A stretch of 64,000 nt of DNA from Embiotoca jacksoni (lineage: Eukaryota > Chordata > Actinopteri > Embiotocidae). The notes under the pieces were generated by a model. The model worked only from the letters and a program-made list of their open reading frames with translations. It was not told the DNA's origin and ran no database searches. Positions within the stretch are counted from its first letter, which is position 1, and every line of letters begins with the position of its first letter. The position numbers and the translations under genes were made by a program. Positions 47,601-60,840 of this stretch are shown here, in pieces. The stretch is from the NCBI GenBank assembly GCA_022577435.1, contig JAKOON010000028.1:2170001-2234000 (forward strand), written 5' to 3'.

Positions 47601-48789
47601 ACCTAAATTAGTACCAAGTACTTTCCCCTTACAAATCTGAAAAAAAAAAAAAAAAAAAAAAAAAATCCTGTAATAATGGTTTTATAAGCTCCGACTGTTG
47701 TTGCTCTCATGCTGCTGTTATTGAAGCTAAACTAAACTCTTGAGTTAATGCCAGAGAAATTGAAAGACGACCAACTTAACAAAGGTCTCAGTAGTGAAAC
47801 ACTGGTCCTGTTAATGATGCTGTATTTGTGGAGTTCAGTAGACAGTCGACAGCAGCTTTTCTTCCTCTGTAGTGATCTCCTATGTGCATCCTTCAGTGTC
47901 CTCAGGTGTGCTGAAGCTCCATTGCTTAATGGACTAAAAGCCAAAAACTGTAAGTGTGTTTTCTATTCCACAAAGACTTCCTGACTGTTTATAATCCTGT
48001 TCATCATACACAGATGGATTATCAGACAATGGGCGCTTGAGCATAGGCATGTATATAAAAAAAGGAAAAAAAGAAGAAGCTTTCCACCACTCCTACATAA
48101 GAGGAAAAACCTCACTGAAAAAGACACAAAGCACAAAACCTCTACCAAGGCCAATCGTCCACTCTTCTATGAAATGAAAACCTGTGACTTCTGTTTTGTA
48201 TACATGTCTGGATATATGTCTAAAACTATTAGAACGATGTCAAAATATGCTTGTGTCTAGCTGAAAAGCATCTCTCGGCTGTACTTATAAATTAAAAATA
48301 TTTGACATACCTTTGTGAAAGCCAGAAAACAATTAATTATCTGCTAGATATGTGCAAATACCAAATGTTTTGGCTGAAATAACATCGTGAACATGGCAGG
48401 CGGTTATCAAAAACTATACTGGTGATTTTAGTTATACCGGTTTCTGTTTTCCCCTCGATGTAACCACTGTCCCCAAGTGGTCCCCAAATGTGTACTAGCC
48501 ATAAAGCATGCTGGGCAAGTAAGTTTTTACCATCCATATCTCTGTTTACTGGTCCTTTTTGGGTGCATATGAGAGCGTTGTGCAGGGGATCTGGGCCCAG
48601 CGGGTTGGTTTTTCTGCCAGGGCAGAAATTCTTTCCCTGCACACTTCTTTTGCTTCCTATTGACATCTTGCTGTACTAAATTTAGGCAACTACATGCGTC
48701 TCCCAGAGGATTATTGGTATCCTTAAATGTGTGCTGTGACGCAGAGTCATCGTATTTTTAGGATTGTTTTGTCAGTATTGAACTTCAAT
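38651..48789. other. Putative intron/gene desert, part 2: no exon seen
   Basis: About 10 kb without a supported exon. It contains purine-rich DNA at 40190-40480, a (CT)n run at 40886-40908, a short (CA)n at about 44154-44172 and a 26-base A run at 47640-47665. Frames here are short, and the longer - strand ones near 40091-40862 are products of the purine bias. Confidence 0.45.
47640..47665. repeat. Poly(A) run
   Basis: 26 consecutive A. No retrogene body was recognised on its 5' side. Confidence 0.95.
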
Positions 48790-49060
48790 GCTACTAGATT
48801 TGAAGATGTCTGGCATTTATTGGGCCAAAGCGCTGATATTGCAATGTTACTGAAATAGAAAAGTACTTCATAGATCTGCCTTGTGGTTCGGATCTGCTCC
48901 ACAATGTAATGGCTTCTTCATTGGCCAATGCTACACACTTCCACCGAATTTCATTAAAATTGGTTTTGTAGTTTTTCTGTAATGCTGCTGACATGCAGAC
49001 AGAGAAGAGAACAAAAAAACTGTCGTAAAAACACAAACCTTTTGGTGAAGGCAACAACAG
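48790..49060 (+). mobile_element. Dispersed repeat relic (GGCCAATGCTACACACTTCC type)
   Basis: The series GGATCTGCTCCACAATGTAATGG, GGCCAATGCTACACACTTCC, AATTTCATTAAAATTGGTTT, GTAGTTTTTCTGTAATGCTGCTGACA follows the order of a widespread fish repeat that normally ends in CAAAAACATAACCTCC. Diverged, and the family name is not certain. Confidence 0.6.
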
Positions 49061-50039
49061 ATGACCTGGTTTCACAGTTGTTTTGCTGCTGTTTTATAGT
49101 CAATTTACATCTTTGTGATCATTTTGTGTCTTTTTATAGCCTTTGTGATCATTTGATTAACTCGAAAGAAATCTCTACAGTCGCTGCACACAAGTTTAAC
49201 TAGTTGGCCTAGTTAAAAAAAAACATCCCTCACAACACAGCAAGACATCAGCATGTCACTGTGCACTCTGATATTTTTGCGGTTCAAAAGCCTGTCTATA
49301 AAGAATTAAAAACAATAAATGGTTTGTGTGTTCAGTTCCGTGGCCTTCGAGGTTTCAAATACTTCTTCCATGTTCATCATTGAATGTGGCTCAGATAGTT
49401 GTTAACACTTGAGCCATTAGCTCCCAACCTCCTCAATTATGCAGTTATCATTATTAAAAGATTCTTTCAAACATCTTTTGTGGCTTCTAATGGAAAAAGG
49501 CAACCCTAATGCATCGCAGCACAACTCTCAATCTGCTGTTAGGAAAGCATCTAATTTTCTTTTTATAAAGTACATGGCCCACATTCTGTCGCCGGCCTGA
49601 TTTGAAAACACGGTAATTTCATTGAGTTTCCAAGTCTGACGTGGCAGATTGTGTTCTGAAAGTTGGTTAGTGCTTTCAGAGTTTTTTTTTCCTTTTTGCT
49701 CTATTATGCCCCGGAAACCTTTTGGTTTGGAAAAAGGGTTCATTAGTGTCAAGGACCGATTGGAGAAAGAGTTTTGGGAAAAACTTTCTGTGTAAAGTCC
49801 TGCATGGTCTTGCATGCCTGCAGGAGTAAGGGTTAGACCTTTGCGGACATGGACAGATAATGAAATTTGTGTCGCGCAGAAAACTTGCAGCTTTTCAAAA
49901 CCACCCAGATAATAATTTGAGCTTTACATGTAGCTTGCACGTCTGGAACGAGCTCCCAGAACAACCACTGTTTCTTGGCATCTAAAGAAGCCAGTTGTTT
50001 TGGCGTCTGTTAAGGCCTCCCATTGTTGATTCCTCTTCC
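49061..50039. other. Noncoding, candidate conserved stretch
   Basis: 49400-49820 is compositionally mixed, with no repeat signature, and looks like a candidate conserved noncoding element. No gene is seen. Confidence 0.35.
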
Positions 50040-50210
50040 CCAGGGTCTCCCCTAAAGACCCTAAATATGCTGAAGAAATAGTATTTTCCATCTGGCCAGG
50101 AAATGCCTGAGGATCCTCCAGGAGGAACTACAGGACATAGCTTTGGAAAGGAATGTCTGGGCTACCTTGATTAGCCTGCCACCCATCTTGAATAAACACT
50201 AGAAAATGCA
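50040..50210 (+). mobile_element. LINE 3'-region relic (GGAAATGCCTGAGGATCC type)
   Basis: CATCTGGCCAGGAAATGCC, GGATCCTCCAGGAGGA, GTCTGGGCTACCTTGATTAG and CCTGCCACCC appear in the order of a fish retrotransposon 3' region. Diverged copy, family uncertain. Confidence 0.5.
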
Positions 50211-52616
50211 TAGCATGCCGATTGTATTAAATTTATTTCATGCTCTTCAGACTATATTAAATTTTAGTGACCTCGGGGCGTTTCCTTGAGTCTAAATTTC
50301 CAGAACCTTTATTGGCACGGCTGTGCAAATGGCAGAATCATCAGTATGTTTTTCTTGTGTCTAAAGTCATGTCTAGACAGAGCATCCTCCATCAGAAGGA
50401 GTAAAAGTTATTCTGTTTTTATTGCTAACACTTTTCTCTCACTATCTGATCTATGCAGATCAGTGTTAACAACATTGAACGATTGTTTTTATCCCATATT
50501 TTCTCTGAATAGTTTTGGAGTAGTTTTTCCTTGGCTATCTGACCTTAATGACCCTCCGCTCCATACGTGGTTAGTTTTCCTTGGATCTCGGGTGTTAAAT
50601 CTCTTTCTTCTTTTTTTTTCTTCAGCGCCCCATGTTGTTTCCCAGTAAAAAGGATTTTATTGGAGGAGAGCAGGATGATGGATAAGGTCTATTCCCAGGA
50701 TCCCCCGCTCAGGGAATGCATCCTTGTCAGGCCTAGCTAGCAACTCAAGGTGATGGGTGTCAAGGGCTAAAGCTGCGGTGAGAGGAAGGAGGTGGGAGAT
50801 CAGGGCAATAATGGTTCCCTCATCATGACTGAGTCTGCACGGGGCTCATCATGGCCTCTTTGTGCAGCTGGTTAGCTTTGGAGTTAATACACTTTTAAAG
50901 AGGGGGGGTCATTTTAAATACTCTTTATGCTACAATTAAAAAAGGAATTTTACACTTTTCTACCAGAATGAAGTTTTGCCCAGCAAACATTGTGAGTCTG
51001 CATCCAGTACAGTGCTGGTTATATCAACAAAAACTATTGAAAAACTTACTTTTTCCCCCACAAATATATTAAAGATTTTGTCAGCATAAATAGATTTTCA
51101 ATTAAAACAAAACTGACTTTTTTTTTGTTGACTAAAATAACCAAGGCCAATGCTAAGATTTATATTTTAACATTTTCACTTTTTCTGAGCATTTTAAAGA
51201 CTTCCCATCACCATTAGCTTAACATTGAGGCTTAAAGTTCAAACTGGAAACAGCAGATGGGAAACCAATTTCCCCACTTGTCCATTTAGAATATACATTT
51301 TTAGGTTCAGTCATGAATTTGAATGTCAACTTTTAAGCCAATGGATGTTAGATGTCCTTACAAAATAGCAAAATCAAATGATATGTTATGATTGTAAGTT
51401 CAAACGGCGACTAAATGGATCTTGTGGTGAGATTTTCTGTCAAATTTGTTTGTTCAAAAGATTGATCACATTTCTGATTGCCCCTTTGTCCTTATTTATA
51501 CATTCTCAGTTGACTCTATTGTTCATAAATTCCCGTTTCTAAAATAAATTGGAATAAAATAAATATTTATGTGAAAGGCTGATATTTAAACAGAGAAAGC
51601 TCAATAAGTAATCTGATGCCCAGAGGACACTTAGAACATCAACCAATCAGCTGTTTAATTTGTAATTCAGTACCATGACGGGCTCTTGTTAAAAACAGAT
51701 GTTCAGAAACATATGGACATGAAAGGAAAGAGAGCGAAAGAGAGAGGGGAAAAAAAGAGCAATTGTCATTTGATGACTGATGATCTGTCAGGATCTGTTT
51801 CAGTTTGTCTTTCAAGTGGTCCTAATAATTATCAATCCTGAGTCGTACATGTGAAGAAGTCCATCTGGTTTGGAAACCGTCTGCACGAAGGAAAAAAACC
51901 AACAGCGTGTAGCGTATTGGCTTATTGAAATCTAAACATGTCTTTGAGTGCAGTAGGGTTAAAATGATAGATAAATGCACATACAGATACAAAGCTAACT
52001 AATTAAAGACAATTAAATAAATAAAAAAGCTTGATTTGTTGTTGTGTCTTCTGCAGACATTTTACCCCTCATGTAACATTAAACTAAAACATATTGGAGC
52101 GTTCTTAAGGAAATGGGAAGTAGGAAAGTTTCAAGCTCCCAGTGGGAGAAATCGCTTGGACCCCTGTTGAATTGGGAATTTCCCATTAAGTCAGAAGTGT
52201 TTGAGAGATCCAAGAAGTCGTTCTGATGTCACTTGATATTCAAATTAATTTAAACGAACTGCATGTCATTCGATTTTCGTTTGTACGTAATTTTATGAAA
52301 AATATTGCTGGCTGTTTTAAACGTTATCTGATAAAAATGACATGTAGAAAAGTAGTCTACAAATAATAATGTCTCCATTTCCTCCCTGCGATGGTCTACA
52401 TGAGTGATGGCGAGGTTGTTTGTCACTTTTCTGTATACAGCAGATTTCCTGCGGGCGGCCATGTTGCCGCTTTGTTGTTGTCATGGGAACGCTCTAAGTC
52501 GGAGGTTACCTGAACTTTTCCACTTCCCAGCTGCTTAAACACGCCATATTTTCTGCTGCACAGGAAAACGGATGAAATCAAAGTTTGCAACAGTTCCTCA
52601 GATATTAAGCAATGTG

Positions 52617-52647
<31 letters not shown>

Positions 52648-55600
52648 CCAAAGGATGATAGGCAGCCTGTCTAAACTGAAGCTGACTGCTTAAGGTCATT
52701 GAAATGTGTTGGACACATTTCGGGAAGCAAATGATGAACATCCGTTCATATCCAATCTGAATTTCAGCATTATATAGGTTTCAGCTGACACATTCAGATG
52801 CATTGTCTCCTGTTGTGATTCGGAAAGTGTACGCTACATCTGCAGGAGCTTTGCAGAAATCACTGTCCATTGTGGTGCCGGCTTGTTGCTATCAATCTGT
52901 ATCAGGATTACAGCTCCTATAAATACTGCCTGCCTTAAATACCAATTTGCCAGTTTGATCAGTTAAGAGCTTTTGACAGCGGTGTCATTGAGCAACTTTT
53001 CCAAGATGCAGCGGGGATCACTCCGTTGCCCTCATTCATACTGTACTCAGTTGGTGGGATTAGCTTCAAATCCTCTTCCTCTCTAAAATCCTCTGTAGGG
53101 AGCGCCGTCATTGAACCTGCTGTAACGGAGCTCTCTGCTATTTTTACTCCTCGTGCTGTTAGTCAGCCTCGGTGCGAAACATCAAAGCGCATTTTGTAGT
53201 TCAGCAAAAAGGGAAAACCAAACCGCTCATTTATAACTGGTTCACAGCCAAATTAATTATTCATTCAGATTACTGTTCGCCAGCACGAAACAACTGGGAG
53301 ATAGGCCAAGACACACAAACACGTACGCAAATTCTCCCAGAGTGCTTGAGAGAAGTGAAGGGCAGATAATGAGAGCGGCGGCTGAGTTTTCAGTCTGCTG
53401 CTAAAAGAGTACAATGTGGAGGGTTTTACTTTGCGGCCCAACTCTGAGGTGTTTTTAAGAAGATTAGTAGGTGTTGTGAAGCAGATAAACGCACAGATTA
53501 CTCCACTTTTCTCTCCAAGAGTTTCGGCCTTTAGTGTCTCTGTCGGGTAATTGGGGGTCGGGGCGAGACAAACAACATCACACGCAATCGCAATCAATGA
53601 AGTGCAGAAATGCTAAATCAAACAATGCAAAGTGCTACAGATGGAGTTAATGGGGTAGGCTGTCAGGAACATTTAAAGGATTAAAGTAGCATTAAAATAT
53701 TGATGATGAATCATCCTGGTCTGGACTGGGAACAGGTAATATTGGAATATTTTTTACACAATAAACAATGAGTTTTACTGAGCCTTTTTAGGCCCATACA
53801 GATCTGTGAATGTATTCTCTATTTTGTCTTCCATGTTTCTTATGCAGAGTTTAGACTAGTAGAAAGTAGAGACCTTTTTCCAAGAGACAGAAAACCTCGG
53901 TTGTAACCTCGGTTACACTTTCTGTAGTTGTTTCACCTTTAGTACTTGTGTTTGATGATTGAGGACTTCTGTAGTGAGCCAGTGGCAGGAGGGGAAGGTC
54001 TGAAACTCGCCTGCAGAAAACCAAAGAGAGGCCGGATCTGAAAGCCGCAAATAGAGAACACCAACACCGGCAGTGACATGATGCCAGTAATCTGCATATT
54101 CCTCTGAACATGGGTCCATCACATCAAGTGTGCATCGCGATTTTGTTCCGTCCTCTGCGCGGCTTCATATTCCACCGGTGAGGTGTGGACCGTTTTATTT
54201 TACTTCCTGATTTGGTCATGTTTCCTTGATTCCTGTGCTTCCGTCGTGGGTAACGGTTCTTAAACGGCTTCTTTTTTTTTTTTTTTCTCCGTTTTGTGGT
54301 TATTGTTGTTATTTCCGACTTTGTGCTGCAGCCTACAGACAAAGTTAATACAGCTTGATGTGTTTTAGTCATTTAAAAACATGCATCCTCCTATTTATTG
54401 CGTAACTATTTCACATACCGTGTCTATAGGAGGAGGAGAAAGCGTTTCTTGTCCAATTAAAAGATCCTGGGGGTAGACGGTGATGTGTTTTATTATTGAA
54501 AGTTTGCACAAGGGTGTTTTATTTTGAAAATTGACCACATTTTCTCCAACTGACTTCCTGCCCGCCCGATCTGCTCCGTTCAGCTCACTTGACTTTTCAC
54601 ACTTTCCATCTTTATTCGAAACCTACCCTCCAAAAGAATACCCTACAATTATGTCACCTGTGAGATGACGACACACCCCATAATCAGAGTTAAAATCAGA
54701 TCTCTTATTATTACACTTATTAACACACAGACCTGAAACTGCTGCAACGGGAGCTCTTTTCGGGAGAGAAGGAAAACTAAAGCTGAACTTTTATTTGTAA
54801 AATATTCAGTGTAGTTCTGATCTGAGCAGTGAAGTCCTAAAGATGACACTGCTGAGAGAAGTGTGTACTGACGGTGACAACCACAGATTAATCCTCTGAC
54901 AGCTGTCTCGCATGTCTCATGTTCAATGTGTCATAAGTACGTCTGCTGGATGGACGACGTGTTACAATTTTAGGGTAAAAGTAAGAGCAGCAGCGTTAAA
55001 ACAAAAAAGAGCCACAGGAGCTGTGAAGTGACTGAACAGACCAAATCTACACAAAGTCAGCAGCAGTTTGGAAAATGATGCTGGAGGGAATGAATACTTC
55101 TAAATGAGATATTAAAAGGTTATGAACATGCAGGATTATTTAACAGCAGTTCTGTACTGGAGGTGTTTGCTGGCTACTATACTGAAGAAATTAGCATAAT
55201 ATTTCTGTTTGCATAGCTGCCTTTCACCCACTTGTGATATTATTCCAGAGAGTGCCACCACTTTATTTTTCCTTCTCTCATACACATGTTCCTTATTCAA
55301 ACGCCTCCTAAATGAATAGAAATCACTACATGCCAAAGTCTATCACCTCAATCTCCTCATGAATCATAAAAAAAGAAAATCATTGTGTATATCACATGAA
55401 TAATTCACATATAAACAGAAAACATGCTGAATAAACAGTGCAACCACATAGTCACTTCTAAGATTTAAACCACAACAGCTCGATTACAAGCCTCGAGTAA
55501 AATTCACAACCCCCCCACCTACGCCGCTGTTATCACCACATGGGTTGCTTTGCATATGAAATGCAGTCATGATTAAAAGACGGAGACGTGCAGAAATTAC

Positions 55601-55772
55601 ACCGAACTTGTCTTCTCGCGCGCATCATCTCGGCTCTGTAGCGCAGCACCCCCTGCAGGGCACAGTGGTATTACTGTCAGGCGCCACGGAGGCGAGCAAA
55701 GATTAAGAACACAGAGGTCTGTGGGTCAGCAGACTGCGGAGGCTCCCCCGTGCTCTAGTTCTTCCATCTGAC

Positions 55773-55777
<5 letters not shown>
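50211..55777. other. Putative intron/gene desert, part 3: no exon seen
   Basis: No supported exon. Holds a 27-base T run at 52617-52643 and AT-rich DNA. A 120-codon frame at 50286-50648 lacks any recognisable feature and starts next to repeat relic, so I do not call it. Confidence 0.45.
55646..55659 (-). promoter_or_regulatory. Weak CTCF-like motif
   Basis: GCACCCCCTGCAGG matches the reverse CTCF core at 12 of 14 positions, in a locally GC-rich patch. Confidence 0.25.

Positions 55778-55832
<55 letters not shown>
55778..55832. repeat. (CA)n microsatellite
   Basis: About 27 uninterrupted CA units. Confidence 0.95.
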
Positions 55833-55834
<2 letters not shown>

Positions 55835-55904
55835 GTCTCGTACACAAACACTTTGCATTAATATCCTGTTGGTTGCTGTGTATATTTAGTCAGACATGTA
55901 CAGC

Positions 55905-56460
55905 CATGCTTTTTGAAGGTTTGGATGCTGTATAAAATGTAAATAAAAACAAAATTATACACAATTATTTGCAAATCATGCAAACCAATATTTCATAGAC
56001 AATAGACCAAAGACGACATATCAAATGTTGAAAATGAGAAATTGATTGTATTATGAAAAATATATGCTTATTTTGAATTTGTTGGCAGCAATACGTTGGG
56101 ACAGGGTCATGTTTACTAGTGTGTTGCATCATCTCTTTTTACAACACTCTGTGAACGTTTGGGAACTGAGGAGACCAGTTGATGGAGTTCTGAAAGATAA
56201 AAGTCGTCCCATTCTTGCCTGATATAAAATTTCAGCTGCTCAACAGTTCAGGGTGTTCTTTATTGTATTTTAAATTTCATGATGTGCCTAATGTTTTCAG
56301 TGGGTGGCAGGTCTCTTCCACCCGGACTCTTCTAGTATAGAGCCATACTGTTGTAATACGTGCAGAATACAGTTCAGCATTGTCTTGCTGAAACTCCCAA
56401 TGTCTTGTTTCTCTGATGAATCATAGCAAAATAATACATTTTTCATCAAGAACTGTAATT
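55905..56460 (-). mobile_element. DNA transposon relic, Kolobok-like (family tentative)
   Basis: The pieces TGTATAAAATGTAAATAAAAACA, ACGTTGGGACAGGGTCATGTTTAC, AACGTTTGGGAACTGAGGA, CCATTCTTGCCTGAT, CAGTGGGTGGCAGGTCT and AGCATTGTCTTGCTGAAA follow the order of an abundant fish DNA transposon whose transposase is on the - strand. It is truncated before its other end and full of changes. The superfamily is from memory and not certain. Confidence 0.55.
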
Positions 56461-59089
56461 CTGTCACCTCTATAAGCCCTGAATATGAAAGCTGCCATCA
56501 GATTTTACACTAAAATGGAGACTTTCAAGCCTTGATTTACCCACCAACGTCAAAATTAACAAAGCATTAATCACAGAGCTCTGTCGTGAAAGCATCTTTA
56601 CTTCCTTAATGTCAATTAACTGACGTCAGGATGTGAGAAATGCTGTTTGATTGATGGGAGGAGCAGCAGGATGGATAATCTCCAAACTTGAGATGACTCA
56701 ATGCGTTTTAAAATCCTAACTTGTAAAGAATGAGACCTTCATTATTAAAGATTCACATTCATTAATTTATTATTATTCTAGAGTCTCATCGGGTCTTTAA
56801 AGTAGGTCTAATTTATATCTTTCGGCCACTCCGGCGCAGCAGATCAAGCTGTAAATAAAACATCGTAAAGTATATAATATTAATGCGGCTAATGTGTTTT
56901 TATACTTGCAGCTACATTTGCATTTATTAAGAGTCATATTTATGGCCAAATAGTGCAAGTCCAATATTCACTCTGCTTTTAGTACTCTTTTACTCACTTC
57001 CAACTCCCGAGAGGATATTTGGCTCTTTAGCTTTCAGATGGTTACTTTTTTGTCAGTTATGTGGTGCAGGACAGTGTGAGTTTACTTTCAGATGCCTGTT
57101 GCTGGTTGACTGTGAGAGTGAACAGAAAAGGATACGTTACTGGTCGTAAAATCAAAACAAGGGGCTGAAAAGTGCTAAAATGCTGCGTGGAGTGATAATT
57201 TGCTATGATTTCACTACTGGAAGTGATCGCGTTCCTGTTTCACTCTGACCTGTTGTTAATACAGAAATAATGCAGTGATAATAGCTTGTGATGATCATGA
57301 ACACGTGTAAACAGACAGAGTGGTTTAATGTTGAACCTGCTGATTATTTCTGGCTTGTTTCATCGTTTAAGTCCTGTTTTCTGACCTGCTCTAATTTCAG
57401 CTGACATTTTTGTTCATTCTTTAAAGCTCGTACCTTTGATAAAACACTGGCCTCACACAATGTATGGCTTAGAATAAATTTGTGTGCACTTGTTAAGTGT
57501 AATTACTCAAACGCCAGCTGAGTCATTCTTTAAGGGACAGGAGTTTCTCAGCTGGAGGCCTGCTAGTTGTATCTAACCCAGTTTTTTTTTTTGTGTATAC
57601 CAGCCGAAGGCCTCGCGCGTGTGGACTCCAGCCCAGTCTGCCTTGTTCAACATACCTGCTCACATGGAGCCATAATACTCAGCAGCTTGGATAAAAATCT
57701 CCTGCTGGCTCAGCTGTCAATTAAATAAACATGTTTTGGTTATTATTCCGCCACTCTGGCTCTTGGCAAGCTGCTGGCCACATTGCGCAACTACTCCATA
57801 ACTCCAGGAACAATGCGCTGACATGCCCAGATGTGTGGCAGTAAAAGGAGTGCCAGGGAGCAACACGCGCACACGCCTTCTGTTTGCAAATATGCCCGAG
57901 CAGGTGGTTTTTTTTTGTACCGCTGAAAGACATCGCGTCATTAAAATGCGTCTTGTCCCGGCTGCAGGTTGCATCTGATCAGCGGTTAGCCCCGTAATTC
58001 GTACGGCTGACAGACGGGCGTCTAATGTGAGGACTGGACGGGATCCATCACCGTCGTCGGCTGTCTGTCCGTCTCAGTCTGTCCCAGCTTTGATCACGTT
58101 TGGCTTCGGAGTGAGTCAGACGTGAAAACGCACCGACGCACAGCCCACACAGATCCTGTGCATACATTCACTGCGTTCACACACACGTAAATCCTGCACG
58201 GATGCTTTTACACTTCAGGGCTCTGCCTGTCAAACATGTGTTTCTTCACACGTGTGTCAAAATCCAGGTGGGCAGGTAGGTATTTATCCCCCGCCGGAAA
58301 AAGGAAATCAACAAGTCGTGTAATCCCTGTAGCATTTAAAGTGTGCCAGGATGCACTCTGGATGTAACAACTCCGCAGCCATTTATTCTCAGTAAATCAG
58401 TAGGAAAAACGTCTCATGCTTTGTGTCATCTAGGTCCAATTTTAATATCTGATATACTGTTCACAAGGAGACTATCAGCAGCTTCAGAGGAGGTCGCTAC
58501 CTTCCTGAAAATAAATCCAACCGAAGCCAATACGTGTAGCCCGGGGGCACTTAATCTGAATTAGGAAAACTTTTAATTACAGAAAAGAGTCGCATTAATT
58601 TTCCAGGCCAATGTCGTCCTGCCCTAACAAGCTCTATTATTCATTTAATTAAGATTAATTAATTAACAAATCATTGAAAATGCCCTGGTCCAGCCTAAGC
58701 ACATACTTCTATTGATCTCTTTTCACCTCCACATACATGTATTCCTGCTTCTACTAAACAAACAAAGATGGTGCAAAGATAATACATATGCATGCAAACA
58801 CACATTAAATCATGATGCACGATATATCACGTAACTTTTCAGCTTTCCTTCCACTAAATGAATAATGTACTTTTAGTCTGTTAGCCAACAAGTGCAGTTG
58901 TTTAGTTTTAATCCAACGTGTCATATGCTCATAAATTATTTCTCTGTGGTAGGAATATTGGTTTCGGAGCTGTAAACTACTGAAACCATGCCGTGTTCGA
59001 GGTCGATGACGCTTCTTGATTTTAGTTTCTTTTCCTCGGTCTGTAATCTTTGATCCACCTCAAAGCACAAACATTCCTGATTTTTTATT
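56461..59089. other. Putative intron/gene desert, part 4: no exon seen
   Basis: Unique-looking DNA; 57600-58000 is GC-richer with two overlapping open - strand frames but no splice-supported coding signal. A candidate conserved noncoding element at best. Confidence 0.4.
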
Positions 59090-60840
59090 TTTTATTGATG
59101 CAACATTACTGGAGTCAAGCAAGGCTACAGGGCCTCATGGTGTCAGCTTCAGGGTGCCTGAGCTATGTGCAGTGCTTCACCACATCTTCAGCATGAGTTT
59201 CTATGCTGTGGAAAACGTCCAGCGTTGTCCCTGTGACAAAGACCCCAGTGGCTCCAAGGACTGCAAACCTCCTACATCATGAAGACCCTGCAGACACTTC
59301 TGGAGCAGCTTTTGGACTCCCTCCAGTTGAACATGCCATCATTTACTTGCTAATCCACGTTTTTTTTTTTTTTTGACTCCTCAGGTGTTTTTAACAGTGT
59401 CCAGCTGGCTCTGCTAAGTGAGGAGCTGACAGCGTTGCAGGTGGACGCCCTCTTCGTTTCCTGGATTGTCGACTACCTGACTGGCAGACCACAGTGTGTT
59501 CAGCTTGCCTCTCTGTGTGTCAGACAGAGTGAACAGAAACACCGGGACCCCCCCAGGGGACGATCCTGTTGATCCATTGCCTTCACCCCTCTACACTGTG
59601 GATTTCAGCTACCAGACACAGTCTGGCCTTCTTCAGGAGGTCTCTGATGACTCCTCTGTGGTTGGAGGTATCAGCAGGTGTGAGGAGAAAAGAAACCATC
59701 TGCAGCTCAATGTGGCAAAGACAAAGGAGCTAGTTGTGGCACCGGTGACTGCTGCTTCCATCCAGGGGGGTCAGTGTCCCTGGAAGAGTAAAACCTGGAC
59801 CGGGCTCAGAACACTGAACCCTTGACAAGAAGTCAGTCTCTACTTTGTGATGACACTGCAGTCCTTTAACATATACCGAGGATGTTAAGAGCCTGTGGTC
59901 GTCAGTGTTCTCCTGTTTACTGTTGTGTCCTGGAGTTAAGTTGAGTTTAGCGAATGCCAACAGACTCGACAAACTGCTCTGCAACGTCAGTGATGTTTTT
60001 GGGGGTTGATCTGAACTCTCTGACGGCGGTGTGCTGTTCACAGTCCACGTTACCCATAATTATTGGGAATCTCTCCCATCCACTCCAGGACGGGCTGATC
60101 CAGCACAGGAGAACATTCAGTGCACTTTTACTTAAGTGGACAACAGAGTGCCACAGGAAGTCACGCCTGCATGTGGCCATCAAACTCTGTGTCAAAAGCT
60201 TGCAGTTGTAACCTTGGACTTACTTCACCAGTCAGCAGCCTCATAAAGCCATAATTGTTCATAATTTATATTTTCAATTATGCTGGTTCAAGAGTACAAT
60301 AATTTTTTGCACCAATTTTAACTGCAAAACTCCAGACTAGGGATCTCCAACTGCTTTTCCTCCGAGAGCTACTTTAACAAAATATACTTTCGAGAGCTCT
60401 CGAACACTAACATTTTTTCACATCGCTGAGCTCCATCCAAACCAGCCGAATAAGCTTCTTTTATGGGAACAATAACAAACTGATACTCAAAAACATAGTG
60501 TACCATGTTCATGCTTATACTGCATAATAGTACTCTAGTACTGCATTTATTTTTTACTTGTTCAACTAATATTTCTTATTTGTAGTCTTTTTAGCATTTA
60601 AACATAATTATAAATCCTGTTTCTCAGCATTTATGTTTACTCTTTTCTTTTTGCATAATGTACTCTGATGCAGATATTGCAACATATTTTTCTATATATT
60701 GTCACCACATATTGCAGGATAATGCACATATTTTTCCATTTTTCTTATGATTTCTCCATACTTAAATATATTTCTATTCCAGAATGTGAGGAACTGTGAC
60801 ATTTCCCAATTTCCCCTCTGGGATCAATAAAGTATTTCTT
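59090..60840 (+). mobile_element. Rex1-like LINE relic, reverse transcriptase and 3' tail
   Basis: Translations in changing frames show the RT sequence in order: KATGPHGVSFRV near 59130, YLTGRPQCVQLAS near 59480, CEEKRNHLQLNVAKTKELVV near 59680-59740, and the C-terminal SHPLQDGLIQHRR near 60080. Stop codons and frameshifts separate them. The 3' UTR ends TCCCCTCTGGGATCAATAAAGT at about 60814-60835, the usual tail of Rex1/Babar-type fish LINEs. It is 5'-truncated and dead. Confidence 0.8.
60335..60470. mobile_element. Possible hAT-like fragment inside the LINE relic
   Basis: AGGGATCTCCAACTGC followed by CCTCCGAGAGCTAC resembles the end of a fish hAT element (CAGGGGTCTCCAAC...GAGAGCTAC). Only one end is convincing, so the boundaries are guesses. 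Confidence 0.3.

Noticed and set aside
50286..50648. 120-codon + strand frame
   Set aside because: No domain, poor coding composition, no splice context, and it follows a retrotransposon relic. Chance remains the simplest reading.
59496..59825. 109-codon + strand frame as a separate gene
   Set aside because: Its C-terminal half includes decayed LINE RT residues; it is part of the Rex1-like relic.
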